Of a DNA stretch of 64,000 bases, positions 7,996-17,861 are shown piece after piece. The translations under genes and the position numbers were made by a program. The notes below the pieces were generated by a model that searched no databases, was not told the origin of the DNA, and saw only the letters and a program-made list of their open reading frames with translations. The number at the start of each line of letters is the position of its first letter. Position 1 is the stretch's first letter. Source of the DNA: an uncultured Clostridia bacterium (GTDB taxonomy: Bacteria > Bacillota > Clostridia > Christensenellales > CAG-314); assembly GCA_947586855.1 (NCBI GenBank), contig CANPXV010000007.1, positions 1 through 64,000 on the forward strand. The letters run 5' to 3'.

Positions 7996-9171
7996 ATGAA
8001 AACTTTGGTTATCGGCGGCGGCATGTCGGGGCTTACCTATGCCACAGTCGCCCTCAAAAACGGCTGGGACGTCACTTTGGCGGAGCGCAACGCCCGTGTG
8101 GGCAAAAAAATCTCCATGACGGGCAACGGCCGCTGCAACATCGGCAACGAGCACGTTTCGCCCGCCTGTTACAATCGCAGCAGTGTGGTTTCGCACGTGC
8201 TGGACGTGATTTCGGTGGAGGAGTACAAGCTTTTTCTCAATTCCTGCGGGATCTTCACCTACACGGACGGCGACGGGCGCATGTATCCGCTAAGCGACAG
8301 CGCCTCCAACGTGGTGGATTGTTTCCGCCACCAAATTTCCAAGCAGGGCGGCCGCCTGCTCACCGATACCGTTGTCAGCAGCGTGCAGCGCAGTGCAGAT
8401 GGTTTCGACGTGACGATGGGCGGCAAAACGGAGCATTTCGACCGTGTTGTGTTGGCATGCGGCAGCGGAAGTCAGGCCGAGCCCACCAATGCGATGCGGC
8501 TTGTTTCGCCGGCGTACTTTACGCCCGTGTGCCCCTCGCTGGTGCCCGTCAGGGTGATGGGCATGGACGGCTCCCTCAACGGTCTGCGCACCCGTGCCAA
8601 AGTTACCCTGTGGGATGGTGACAAGCAACTTGCCTGCGAGACGGGCGAGGTGCAATTCAAAGATTACGGTCTGTCGGGCATATGCGTGCTCAATTTGTCC
8701 GCCCTGATTGCTCGCCGAGAGGTGCAGCGCAAAAGCGGCGACTACCGTTTCGATTTGGACGTCGTGCCCGATATGACGCAGTGGCAGTTGGAGGACGTGG
8801 TGCATCGCCGCCTTTTGTCGGGAGAGCGGAACAAGCTGTTTTACGGCATTTTGCACAACAAGCTGGCCGAGCATATCGTGCGCCGAGCGGGCACACACGC
8901 CAATGCGGCCCAGATTGCCCACCTAGCCAAGAACCTGCCCTTCCGTTTCGACCGCCTGCTGGACTACTCGATGAGTCAGGTGACGGCGGGCGGCATTGCC
9001 TCCAACAACGTGGATATCGCCACGTTGCAACTGCCCTCGGGGGTGGTGGCGCTGGGCGAGGTGCTGGATGTGGACGGCATATGCGGCGGCTACAATCTGT
9101 TTTTTGCGGCGGCTTCGGCGCTGTACACCTTCACTGCGGCACAGCGTGCCAAGGCCTATTCGATCAGCTGA
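7996..9171 (+). CDS. NAD(P)/FAD-dependent oxidoreductase, HI0933/YhiN family
   Basis: VIGGGMSGLTYA, ARVGKKISMTGNGRCN, TAGGI, C-terminal GEVLDVDGICGGYNL. Confidence 0.9.
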   Translation: MKTLVIGGGMSGLTYATVALKNGWDVTLAERNARVGKKISMTGNGRCNIGNEHVSPACYNRSSVVSHVLDVISVEEYKLFLNSCGIFTYTDGDGRMYPLSDSASNVVDCFRHQISKQGGRLLTDTVVSSVQRSADGFDVTMGGKTEHFDRVVLACGSGSQAEPTNAMRLVSPAYFTPVCPSLVPVRVMGMDGSLNGLRTRAKVTLWDGDKQLACETGEVQFKDYGLSGICVLNLSALIARREVQRKSGDYRFDLDVVPDMTQWQLEDVVHRRLLSGERNKLFYGILHNKLAEHIVRRAGTHANAAQIAHLAKNLPFRFDRLLDYSMSQVTAGGIASNNVDIATLQLPSGVVALGEVLDVDGICGGYNLFFAAASALYTFTAAQRAKAYSIS

Positions 9172-9325
9172 AACGTTTCCCTTGCGCCACTTCGCAGTCA
9201 GATTGTTGCTGTGCTGCATTTTACGGCCAATCTTGCAAAACAGCTATTTCAGGGCTTAACTATGTCGATTTTTGCCCTTTTATAGAATACTATCACACAC
9301 ATAGTAGCCAAATTAGTATATAATT

Positions 9326-10909
9326 ATGTCATATTTCGTCACAAAACCGCTAAATATTCCCGTGGGAGATGACGTCATGCAGGTGCGTGTGCGCTTATGC
9401 AAGCTGCTGCGATTGAAGGATAAAGAACTACTCAACTTCTGCCTGCACCGTCAAAGCGTGGACGCCCGCAACAAGTCGGACGTGCACTTTGTGTGCTCCT
9501 ACGTGGTGGAGGCCGCTCGCACGCCTTGCAACGCCACGCCCTACGCTCCGCCGCAGGATGTTCTTTTGAATGAAACCCACCAGGGCGAGGGCCTCAATTG
9601 CATTGTGGTGGGCGCAGGTCCTGCGGGGCTTTTTGCTGCGCTCTATCTGGTGCAGCAGGGTGCCCATGTTACCGTGGTGGAGCGTGGCTCCGACGTCACC
9701 ATTCGGCAGGCCAAGGTGCGCAGCTTTTTCGATGGCGGCCCATTCGACCCCGATTGCAACGTGCAGTTTGGTCTGGGCGGAGCGGGCACTTTTTCCGACG
9801 GCAAGCTGACAACGGGTATTTCGTCGCCCCTCACGCACACCGTTTTCAACCAATTTGTACGCAGCGGCGCACCGCAAAGCATACTCACGGACGCCCTCCC
9901 CCACATTGGCACCGACCGACTTGTGGACGTGGTGGCGGATATGCGCAACCGTATCCAACAGCTGGGCGGCACCTTTCTGTTCGATAGTCCCGTCGAAAAC
10001 TTCCTTTTGGACGGCGGCACAGTGCGAGGCGTCGTGTTGCGCAGCGGCACCAAGCTATCGGCCGACGCAGTGTTGCTTGCCTGCGGCCATAGCGCCCGCA
10101 ACCTGTTTGAGCTGCTGCACCAAATGGGCGCACAGCTGATTTTCAAGCCCTTTGCGGTGGGCCTCAGGATAGAGCACACCCGCAGTTTTATCAACACAGC
10201 GCAGTACGGGGCGCTTTTTGCCACCCACAGAGACCTGCCCGCCGCCAGCTACAAATTGGTGATGAACGCCCCCTCTCGCAGCTGTTACAGTTTTTGCATG
10301 TGCCCGGGCGGAGTGGTGGTTGCGGCCAACTCCGAGCCGAACACGGTGGTGGTCAACGGCATGAGTGCCTATGCACGCAACGCCGCCAACAGCAACAGCG
10401 CCTTGGTGGTCAACGTCACTGCGCAGGATATGCAGGATTTCGGTTTTGGCGACGGCCCCCTTGCGGGTGTGGCCTTCCAGCGTGATCTGGAACGCAAAGC
10501 CTATCTTTTGGGCGGCGGCAACTACCTTGCCCCCTGCCAAAACGTCGCCGATTTTCTCCGCAACCGCACCTCGACGGCCTTCGATGTGGCGCCCTCCTAC
10601 CCGTGCGGCGTGGGTTCGGCCAATCTGCGCAGCCTGTTGCCGCAGCCCCTTTCGCAAACGTTGTGCGATGCGCTGGGCTATTTCGACCGCAAAATCGCAG
10701 GATTTGGCACAAGCGGCGTGCTTACGGGGGTGGAAAGCCGCACTTCATCGCCCGTCCGCATAGTGCGCAACGACGCCTTCCAAAGCAATCTTGGCAACTT
10801 GTACCCCATTGGAGAGGGCGCAGGATATGCCGGCGGGATAGTGTCGTCGGCGGTGGACGGCCTGCGTGTCGCCATGCACATCGTTCAGTCCCATTCACCT
10901 CGTCGGTGA
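9326..10909 (+). CDS. uncharacterised FAD-dependent dehydrogenase, COG2509-like
   Basis: VVGAGPAGLFAALYLVQQGAHVTVVERG; NVQFGLGGAGTFSDGKLTT; C-terminal YPIGEGAGYAGGIVSSAVDG. Confidence 0.85.
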   Translation: MSYFVTKPLNIPVGDDVMQVRVRLCKLLRLKDKELLNFCLHRQSVDARNKSDVHFVCSYVVEAARTPCNATPYAPPQDVLLNETHQGEGLNCIVVGAGPAGLFAALYLVQQGAHVTVVERGSDVTIRQAKVRSFFDGGPFDPDCNVQFGLGGAGTFSDGKLTTGISSPLTHTVFNQFVRSGAPQSILTDALPHIGTDRLVDVVADMRNRIQQLGGTFLFDSPVENFLLDGGTVRGVVLRSGTKLSADAVLLACGHSARNLFELLHQMGAQLIFKPFAVGLRIEHTRSFINTAQYGALFATHRDLPAASYKLVMNAPSRSCYSFCMCPGGVVVAANSEPNTVVVNGMSAYARNAANSNSALVVNVTAQDMQDFGFGDGPLAGVAFQRDLERKAYLLGGGNYLAPCQNVADFLRNRTSTAFDVAPSYPCGVGSANLRSLLPQPLSQTLCDALGYFDRKIAGFGTSGVLTGVESRTSSPVRIVRNDAFQSNLGNLYPIGEGAGYAGGIVSSAVDGLRVAMHIVQSHSPRR

Positions 10910-10922
10910 GATTGGCAAATAA

Positions 10923-10958
10923 TAACGGCCTGACATCACGTCAAGCCGTTCATTTTTT
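10923..10958 (+). terminator. intrinsic terminator after the COG2509-like gene
   Basis: AACGGCcTGACatcacGTCAaGCCGTT followed by cATTTTTT. Confidence 0.8.
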
Positions 10959-10996
10959 ACTCTTTTTTGCGTTTTGCGCTCTTGGGTTGCGCTCGT

Positions 10997-13900
10997 TTAA
11001 CCTACGCCGCCTGTAATTTGTATCTTGTTGACTATATTCAGCATTTCGCTCACGAAGTCCACCAACAGCATATTTTTCCATTCATAGCCGTGTTCTTCGC
11101 TCGGCGAGCCGTGGTGTTCGCTTATCTCTTGCCAGAATTGCTCAGCCGTCAGGCTTTCGGGGCTTGTTGCTTTTTTCATCAAATATGTGGTCAGATTGCA
11201 GTCGTCGTGTTTTTGTCCCTCGGGCAAATCTTCCTCAAATATGATGGCCAGCAGTGCAATATTTTCGGGTTCCAACGTCATCATTCCGCTGTCCATGATG
11301 TCGCCCACGGTCAGATCCTGTGCAATACCCGTCATCTGGCTGCCCGTCAGTTCGTCGATACGCAAGTTGGCGATCTTGCCGTTCAGCCCCTTGGCTATCG
11401 AGCAGGGATATTGGCCACCGCCGCCCGGCGTTCCGTGGGAGTGAGTTTCGTCAGCGTCGTTTCTGTCGTCGCAGTCGTACCACACAAAGCCGTAGCAGCG
11501 GAATGTGTGCTCCTTGTGCTCAACTTTGCCGCAGGTGGAGCCCTTGCCATCCTCGTCCACATCGCCGCAAACATCCGTTTCATGGGTGTGCAGTTCCTTC
11601 TTGCAGGTCAGTTGCGCCTCGTAGTAGACGTTGTTTTTCACATCGTGGTAGTACAGTTTGCCGTCGCCGCTGCCCTGCACCTTCACGATTTCGTCCAGAT
11701 AGCTGCGTTTTTCGTTGGTGTCCTTTGCAACGGTCTCAAACGTTTTGCCCGCCACCTCCTTGGTGACGTCGTTGCGCTCAAAGTTCATGGCTACGCCCAC
11801 ATACACGGCGTCCAGCTCGTCGCTCAGGTCGCCAATCTTGACGTCCTTCAATTCTTTCAGCAGGCCGTTGGCGTTGTCCAGCGTCAGCACGTCGCCCAGC
11901 GGGGTGTCGTTTACGGTGTCGGTGATGGTGTCGCCGTCCATTTCGCTCACTTTCAGCCGAGCAAGCCTGCCGATAAGTTTGTCGGCGGCAACGTAGCAAT
12001 CGTCGGTGTGTTGAACGTGTTCGGGATCGCCCTCGTGCTTGCAATTAAGCGTGTACCAATTGAAGCGGTAGCAGTCCAGACTGTGCGTGTGTTCCTCTTT
12101 GTCGCAGCTACCTAAGCCCTCGCAACTTGCGTCGTGCGTGTGCTCCTCTTTGGTGCAGTACATCGCAGCGTCGTACCAGATTCCGTCGTCGCCCAGCAAT
12201 GCAAAGTGTTCGCTGTCGGCGGTGTTGCGTTTAAGTTTGCCCAACTCGTCCGGGCCCGTCATGTCCGCATAGCCGCTGCTCACGTCCACGGGCTTTTTGA
12301 CGTATTTCAAAAATGCGCCCAGGTACATGTCGTCGATTGCGCCGCCCAGCTCGCCGATAGGCACGTCCGCAAGGGACAGCAGCGATTCGGGCACGTTGTC
12401 GCCCATCACGTCCTGCAACGTAAAGCTCTGGATGGTGTCGTTGAGGTCGCCCAACTCGTCCACCCGTTCATTGGCCAGCTTGCCCATCATGCCGTCGGCC
12501 ACGATGTAATAGTTGTTTTCGTCGTTGTCCTCGGTGGGCAGCCATTCGCCCGCCGCTTTGTGGTGGTCGGCCTCGGTGTGATCGACGATATCGCACACCT
12601 TGTACCACACATAGCCGTAGCAGCTTGCGTCATGGACGTGGTGCTTTTCGTTGGTGCAGTCGGCGCCGTCCACTCCGCAGTTCTCGTCGTGGGGCACTTC
12701 CTTTTTGGTGCAGGTCAGCGCAGCCTCGTACCAGATGTCGCCGCCCTGCTTGATGGCGTTGCCGCTTGTGTCCAGCCGCACTTCGCCATCCGTCACCTTG
12801 CCCGTTTCGTCGGTCAGTTCGGGCAGAGTTGCGCCGCCGACAGTTGCGCCGTAGTTGTTTTCGGTGACGCCCTCGCCGATTTCCGTCACGGTCTTGCGCC
12901 TGTACTCCAAAAAGTCGCCCAGATACATGCCGTTGATGGCGTCATTGAGGTTGCCGATTTTTTCGTCCTTGATACTGCCCAGCATATCGGGCACGTCGTC
13001 GCCCAGCACGTCCGCCAGGGTAAAGTCCTTGATAGTTTCGTCGAGGTCGCCCATGTCGCCCACTTTTTCGCGGGCCAATTTGGACATCATGCCGGTGGTG
13101 GGGATGTAGTGCACCTCCACGCCGTCCTTATCCTCAAATATCCACTCGCTTGTCTTGTCGCACTCGTGATCGCCATCGATTTTTTCGTACCACACAAAGT
13201 CGTAGCAATCCACGCCGTGGACGTGGTGGGTCTCGTCGGTGCAGTTGCCCTCTTCGCCGCCGCAATCGTCGGTGTGATTTTTCTCTTCTTTGTCGCAGAC
13301 GTACACCGCCTCATACCAGGTTTCGCCGTCGTCCTCCGTCTTGGCATAGGCCTTTTCTGCGCCGTCTTGTGTTTCCACAACAACGATTTCGTCCGTCTCA
13401 AACACGACTGTGTAGCCCGATCGATCTTCGGGCACGTCCACGGGCCTGCGCTTGTAGTGGAGGAAGTCTCCCAAGTACACGTTGTCGATAGCGGCGTCCA
13501 TCTCGTTGATGGGGGTATCTTTCAGCGATTCCAGCATTTCGGGCACGTTGTCGCCCATCACGTCTTGCAGAGTAAATTCCTGCACGGTCTCGTTGAGGTT
13601 GCCCATATTGCCCACATGTTCGTTGGCCAGCTTGCCCATCATGCCGTCGGCCACGATGTAATAGTTGTTTTCGTCGTTATCCTCGGTGGGCAGCCAATCG
13701 CCGGCGGCAGCGTGGGCGTCAGCGTCGGTGTGTTCGACGTCCTCGCACACCTTGTACCACACAAAGCCGTAGCAGCTTGCGTCGTGGACGTGGTGCTTTT
13801 CGTTGGTGCAGTCGGCGCCGTCCACTCCGCAGTTCTCGTCGTGGGGCACTTCCTTTTTGGTGCAGGTCAGCGCAGCCTCGTACCACATTTCGCCCGCCTG

Positions 13901-16549
13901 TTTGATGGCGTTGCCATCTTTGTCGATCTTGACCGCACCATCCGACACTTTGCCCTCTTCGTCTGTCAGTTCGGGCAGGGTGACATTGTCAAAGTCCGCC
14001 TCGTCCTTGCCCAGATCTTTCAGCGTTTTGCGGCGATATTCCAGCAGCTCGCCCAGATACATGTTGTCGATAGCTTCGTCCAGCTTGCCGACGGGCGTAT
14101 CTTTCAGACTGCTCAGCATGCCGGGCAGGTCGTCTCCCATAACCTCGCCGAGGGTCAGCTCCTTGGCCTTGTCGTTGAGGTTGCCCAGGTTTTTGACCTG
14201 TTCATCGGCCAGCTTGCCCATCATGTCGTTGTTGCGGACGTAGTATTCTTCCTCGCCCTCAGGCAGCCATTCGCCCTCGTGCGTGTGATCCTCTTGGGTA
14301 TTTTCGCACTTTTCGTACCACCAGAAGCCGTAGCAGCTTGCGTCGTGGACGTGGTGGGTCTCGTCGGTGCAACTTTCGGGGGCGCCGCACTCCTCGGTGT
14401 GGGGCACTTCCTTTTCGATACAGGTCAGGCGCGCCTCGTACCAGATGTCGTCCGCCAGCTTGGCGTATTCCGTCACGGCCTCGTCGCCCTCGCCGACGAG
14501 CTTGCATTTCAGCCCGTCAATTACGTTGCCGTTGATGTCTGTGACGTCCTTGGTGTAGGTAGCCAACTCGCCCTCGGTCAGCGGTCTGCGCTTAAAGGAC
14601 AGCAATTCGCCCAGATACATATCGTTGATGGCGTCGTTCATGTCGCCGATGGGCGTGTCCTTGATACTATCCAGAATATCCGGCACGTCGTCGCCCATCA
14701 CGTCCGCCAAGGTAAACTCCTTCACGGCGTCATCCAGGTTGGACATATCGGCAATTTGCTTGTTGGATAGCTTGGCCATCATGCCTTCCAGCGGCACAAA
14801 GGGCAGTTGTTCGTCGTTGTTGTCCTCGGGCACCCATTCGCCCTCGTGGGTGTGATCGGACTCGGCGTTTTCGCACTGCTCGTACCACACAAAGCCGAAG
14901 CAGCCCGCCACATTGTGGGTGTGCTCTTCCAGACCGCAAATTTCGCCCTTGCCGTCGGGGTCGATAACGCCGCACTCAGCGGTGTGTTGATGTTCTTCCT
15001 TTATGCAGGTAAGCCCGCCCTCGTACCAGGTTTTGCCGTCGGGCGAAAGGCCCAGCACATTGCCTTCGGCGTCCTTTATCAGATATTTGCTCGGTTCTTC
15101 GTCCTCTTCGGGCGTTTCGTTTTTGTATAGCTCTATCACGTTGCCCTCGGGCTGCTCGTCCAGCTTTCTCATGCGGAAGCCCAGCAGTTGGCCGAGATAC
15201 ATGTCGTCTATGCCGCCGTCTATCAGTTCGCCTATGGTCATATCGGACAAATTTTCAAACATACCGCTCATTTCCTGCCCTTCAAGCAGCTCGTTGAGGG
15301 GGATATTCATCATCTTGTCCATCAGGGCGTCACTTTCCGGGTCGGTCATCATGCCGATCGTCACGTCGGCGATGGCGGCGTACAGTCCGGTTGCGGCAGC
15401 GTAGTGCACGCCGTCCAGTACAAGGTCGCCTTCGGCCTCTTCTTCGGCGGCAGTGGTGCTGTACCACACAAAGCCGTAGCAATCGATGGTGTGCACGTGC
15501 TCTTCGTCCTCGTCGGTGCACACAAGTTTGGCCTCGTATCTGTCCGTGCGAGGCTCCTCCTCGCCCTCCTTTTCGACTACCTTCACCAGCGCAAAGTCAT
15601 CGCCGTTTTGCCACAGAGTGTAGTTGTCGTTTTTCAGATCCGTCTCGGTGTAGCCCTCAAATGCGGCCTCGTCCAGCAGATTGCGTTGCAGGTTGACCAG
15701 GTCGCCGAGGTACACGTCGTTTATCATATCGTCGGGGTTCAGGTTGCCCTCTGCGTCGATGAGGTCGGCCAGGGCATTTTCGCCGAATATTGCCGTCAAA
15801 AACGTGCTTGCGTCGCCCAACAGTTCGGTCAGCGGCAGCTTGCCCATTTCGTCAAAGGCGCCTCCCAGCTTAAACTCCAACAGCATATTGCCGTCCATAC
15901 CGCCCAGCAGGGGCCCCAACTTGGCTTGTCCGATGGCCCAGATCAGCGAGTTATCCTCTGTTTTGTCCAGCGGCAGCATGCCCAGCGCCATTTCCGACAG
16001 GCGCACGTCGGCAAACACGGTGGCAATGCCGTCTTCCGCCATCAGGTCGTTCATGCTGAATGCGGACAGCTTTTCCAGCACCGAGTCGGGGAACATTGCA
16101 TTGGCCGAACCGTCCTCGCCTTGCTCTCCGCCGGCAAACATATTCAGCAGGGCGGGTATCACGCTCACCCTGATCTGATTCATCGCCATGTTTCTGTCGC
16201 CGCCGATCAGCTCAAAAATGGGCACATCAAGCACTTCTTGCGGCACAGGCTTGCCCCCAAACAGCTCGCTTGGGTTGATATTATATTTCTCGCAGAACTG
16301 CCCAAAGGTAAAGTACTGCCCGTTCTCGTCCGTGATGCCCACCTTGCTGCGATACAGCTCGCTTACCGATTTGTATATATCCAGCAACGACATGTTGGCC
16401 AAGTCGCCCAGGTACTTTACGCTGTCGTAGGACAGGTCGCTGGGTTTGATAACCGTAGCGGCAATAAGGATGCCTCCGGCGATTGCTCCGATAAAGAAGA
16501 TAATGCCGAAAATCATTCCCAAGAAAAATGCCAATACTCTTCTTCCCAT
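10997..16549 (-). CDS. giant N-terminally anchored repeat protein with about eight YLG modules and Cys/His-rich segments
   Basis: MGRRVLAFFLGMIFGIIFFIGAIAGGILIAA anchor; repeated (I/L)xxxYxGxxxxxxR and CTKKEVPHDENCGVDGADCTNEKHHVHDASCYGFVWYKVC; start chosen at MGRR with GAGG RBS. Confidence 0.85.
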   Translation of the reverse strand: MGRRVLAFFLGMIFGIIFFIGAIAGGILIAATVIKPSDLSYDSVKYLGDLANMSLLDIYKSVSELYRSKVGITDENGQYFTFGQFCEKYNINPSELFGGKPVPQEVLDVPIFELIGGDRNMAMNQIRVSVIPALLNMFAGGEQGEDGSANAMFPDSVLEKLSAFSMNDLMAEDGIATVFADVRLSEMALGMLPLDKTEDNSLIWAIGQAKLGPLLGGMDGNMLLEFKLGGAFDEMGKLPLTELLGDASTFLTAIFGENALADLIDAEGNLNPDDMINDVYLGDLVNLQRNLLDEAAFEGYTETDLKNDNYTLWQNGDDFALVKVVEKEGEEEPRTDRYEAKLVCTDEDEEHVHTIDCYGFVWYSTTAAEEEAEGDLVLDGVHYAAATGLYAAIADVTIGMMTDPESDALMDKMMNIPLNELLEGQEMSGMFENLSDMTIGELIDGGIDDMYLGQLLGFRMRKLDEQPEGNVIELYKNETPEEDEEPSKYLIKDAEGNVLGLSPDGKTWYEGGLTCIKEEHQHTAECGVIDPDGKGEICGLEEHTHNVAGCFGFVWYEQCENAESDHTHEGEWVPEDNNDEQLPFVPLEGMMAKLSNKQIADMSNLDDAVKEFTLADVMGDDVPDILDSIKDTPIGDMNDAINDMYLGELLSFKRRPLTEGELATYTKDVTDINGNVIDGLKCKLVGEGDEAVTEYAKLADDIWYEARLTCIEKEVPHTEECGAPESCTDETHHVHDASCYGFWWYEKCENTQEDHTHEGEWLPEGEEEYYVRNNDMMGKLADEQVKNLGNLNDKAKELTLGEVMGDDLPGMLSSLKDTPVGKLDEAIDNMYLGELLEYRRKTLKDLGKDEADFDNVTLPELTDEEGKVSDGAVKIDKDGNAIKQAGEMWYEAALTCTKKEVPHDENCGVDGADCTNEKHHVHDASCYGFVWYKVCEDVEHTDADAHAAAGDWLPTEDNDENNYYIVADGMMGKLANEHVGNMGNLNETVQEFTLQDVMGDNVPEMLESLKDTPINEMDAAIDNVYLGDFLHYKRRPVDVPEDRSGYTVVFETDEIVVVETQDGAEKAYAKTEDDGETWYEAVYVCDKEEKNHTDDCGGEEGNCTDETHHVHGVDCYDFVWYEKIDGDHECDKTSEWIFEDKDGVEVHYIPTTGMMSKLAREKVGDMGDLDETIKDFTLADVLGDDVPDMLGSIKDEKIGNLNDAINGMYLGDFLEYRRKTVTEIGEGVTENNYGATVGGATLPELTDETGKVTDGEVRLDTSGNAIKQGGDIWYEAALTCTKKEVPHDENCGVDGADCTNEKHHVHDASCYGYVWYKVCDIVDHTEADHHKAAGEWLPTEDNDENNYYIVADGMMGKLANERVDELGDLNDTIQSFTLQDVMGDNVPESLLSLADVPIGELGGAIDDMYLGAFLKYVKKPVDVSSGYADMTGPDELGKLKRNTADSEHFALLGDDGIWYDAAMYCTKEEHTHDASCEGLGSCDKEEHTHSLDCYRFNWYTLNCKHEGDPEHVQHTDDCYVAADKLIGRLARLKVSEMDGDTITDTVNDTPLGDVLTLDNANGLLKELKDVKIGDLSDELDAVYVGVAMNFERNDVTKEVAGKTFETVAKDTNEKRSYLDEIVKVQGSGDGKLYYHDVKNNVYYEAQLTCKKELHTHETDVCGDVDEDGKGSTCGKVEHKEHTFRCYGFVWYDCDDRNDADETHSHGTPGGGGQYPCSIAKGLNGKIANLRIDELTGSQMTGIAQDLTVGDIMDSGMMTLEPENIALLAIIFEEDLPEGQKHDDCNLTTYLMKKATSPESLTAEQFWQEISEHHGSPSEEHGYEWKNMLLVDFVSEMLNIVNKIQITGGVG

Positions 16550-16553
16550 AGTG

Positions 16554-17309
16554 TTACCTCTCGATTTGTTGCAGATCTTTGCGCTCGGGCACAAAGGAAT
16601 CGAAAATCATATTGTCAAAGCTGTCGTGCAGCGTGTCGTATTGCTGCTGACTGCGCACCGTCCAGCACAGGATGGGGATTTTTTTTGCGAGGCGCCTCAC
16701 CGCCTTGTTGGTTTGGATGGTGGCGGCGTCGTATGCCACAAATTGAGTGCCGTTCCAGCGGTGCAGCTTCAAGTCTCGCAGTATCCACCGCCTGATTGGC
16801 CCAAACGCCCCCTCAAACGAGCAGGACAGCTGCCCCCGTATCACATCGGGCGCATGCACCTTGAACCAATGCACCACAAACGGGTCAAACGACTCGATGC
16901 AGTAGTGCCCCTTGTAGCCCAGCAGCATATCCCTTGTTTTTTGTTCCACCTCGCCGATATCTTTGTGCGGCTTGATTTCCACCACGATATTGCTGCCGTT
17001 GGCCGCCGCCAAAAACTCCTCAAAGGTGGGGATAACGCAGTCCGTGCCCAACAGCCTCAGCTGACGCAGCTCGGCAAAGGTCTTGTCGCACAGCTTGCCC
17101 TCTGCGCCCGTCATGCGGAGCAGGGTGTCGTCGTGGAAAACCACCAACACGCCGTCCGACGTCATCTGCACGTCCGTTTCTATGCCGAAACTGCTTTGCG
17201 CCGCCCTTTCAAATGCGGGCAGACTGTTTTCGGGCAGGCCGACGTTGTCAAATAGCCCCCTGTGGGCGATGTAGATATCCGTCAGCCACTTGTAATCTTG
17301 CCTTATCAC
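16554..17309 (-). CDS. glycerophosphodiester phosphodiesterase family protein
   Basis: IAHRGLFDNVGLPENSLPAFERA, GIETDVQMTSDGVLVVFHDDTLLRMTG. Confidence 0.92.
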   Translation of the reverse strand: MIRQDYKWLTDIYIAHRGLFDNVGLPENSLPAFERAAQSSFGIETDVQMTSDGVLVVFHDDTLLRMTGAEGKLCDKTFAELRQLRLLGTDCVIPTFEEFLAAANGSNIVVEIKPHKDIGEVEQKTRDMLLGYKGHYCIESFDPFVVHWFKVHAPDVIRGQLSCSFEGAFGPIRRWILRDLKLHRWNGTQFVAYDAATIQTNKAVRRLAKKIPILCWTVRSQQQYDTLHDSFDNMIFDSFVPERKDLQQIER

Positions 17310-17355
17310 GACATTTCTCCTTGCGCCTTTTGTGCGCCGCCTCGTTTCACCGCCC

Positions 17356-17500
17356 GCCTTGCATTTTTGCGATAGGATAGTGCAAAAATCTTCCTCTCAC
17401 TCCCGTCGCCTTGCGTTTCGGTGATAGGGTAGTGCAAAAATCTTTTTTCACTCTTCCCACATCGCATTTTCGCCATATGCCCTGCGATTCGGTGAGATTT
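17356..17500. repeat. ~52-bp degenerate tandem repeat between divergent genes
   Basis: cgccttgcatttttgcgataggatagtgcaaaaatcttcctctcactccc / cgccttgcgtttcggtgatagggtagtgcaaaaatcttttttcactcttccc / third degenerate unit. Confidence 0.7.
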
Positions 17501-17689
17501 TAGGTATTGTTATTGCAATAAAGTAATTTACAGCAACAAGATACTATCTGCTAATTTAATATTATATAATGATTTGCTTCAAATTGCAACAGTATGCAAC
17601 CAAAAAACACCCCCGACTTTTTTATGTGTAAAGTTTTATTCTCATTTGCTTGCCAATCATTTTAGGACAAAACCGCTTGACAGCCACTT

Positions 17690-17770
17690 TCCCCCGCAAA
17701 GAAACTCTCTTTTCTTTTTTCCTTCTCTTTTGTTATTTTTCCTTTTCCCTTTTTTCTCTCTTCTCCTCAT
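17690..17770 (+). repeat. pyrimidine-rich low-complexity tract
   Basis: near-continuous C/T run on + strand upstream of lepA. Confidence 0.7.
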
Positions 17771-17805
17771 TCGCAGGCGGTGTCAACAAAATGGCGGGTC
17801 AAAGG

Positions 17806-17834
17806 TAGACAAACGCCGCCTTTTCGGTTATAAT
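17806..17834 (+). promoter_or_regulatory. sigma-A type promoter for lepA
   Basis: TAGACA - 17 bp - TATAAT. Confidence 0.65.
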
Positions 17835-17861
17835 TGATGTAATAAAAAGGGGCAAACAAGT

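Noticed and set aside
6681-8024. 447-aa - strand ORF
   Set aside because: Antisense to the aspartokinase-like gene, low-complexity shadow composition.
12134-14770. 878-aa + strand ORF
   Set aside because: Antisense shadow of the giant - strand repeat gene; that strand carries the TM anchor, RBS and coherent modules.
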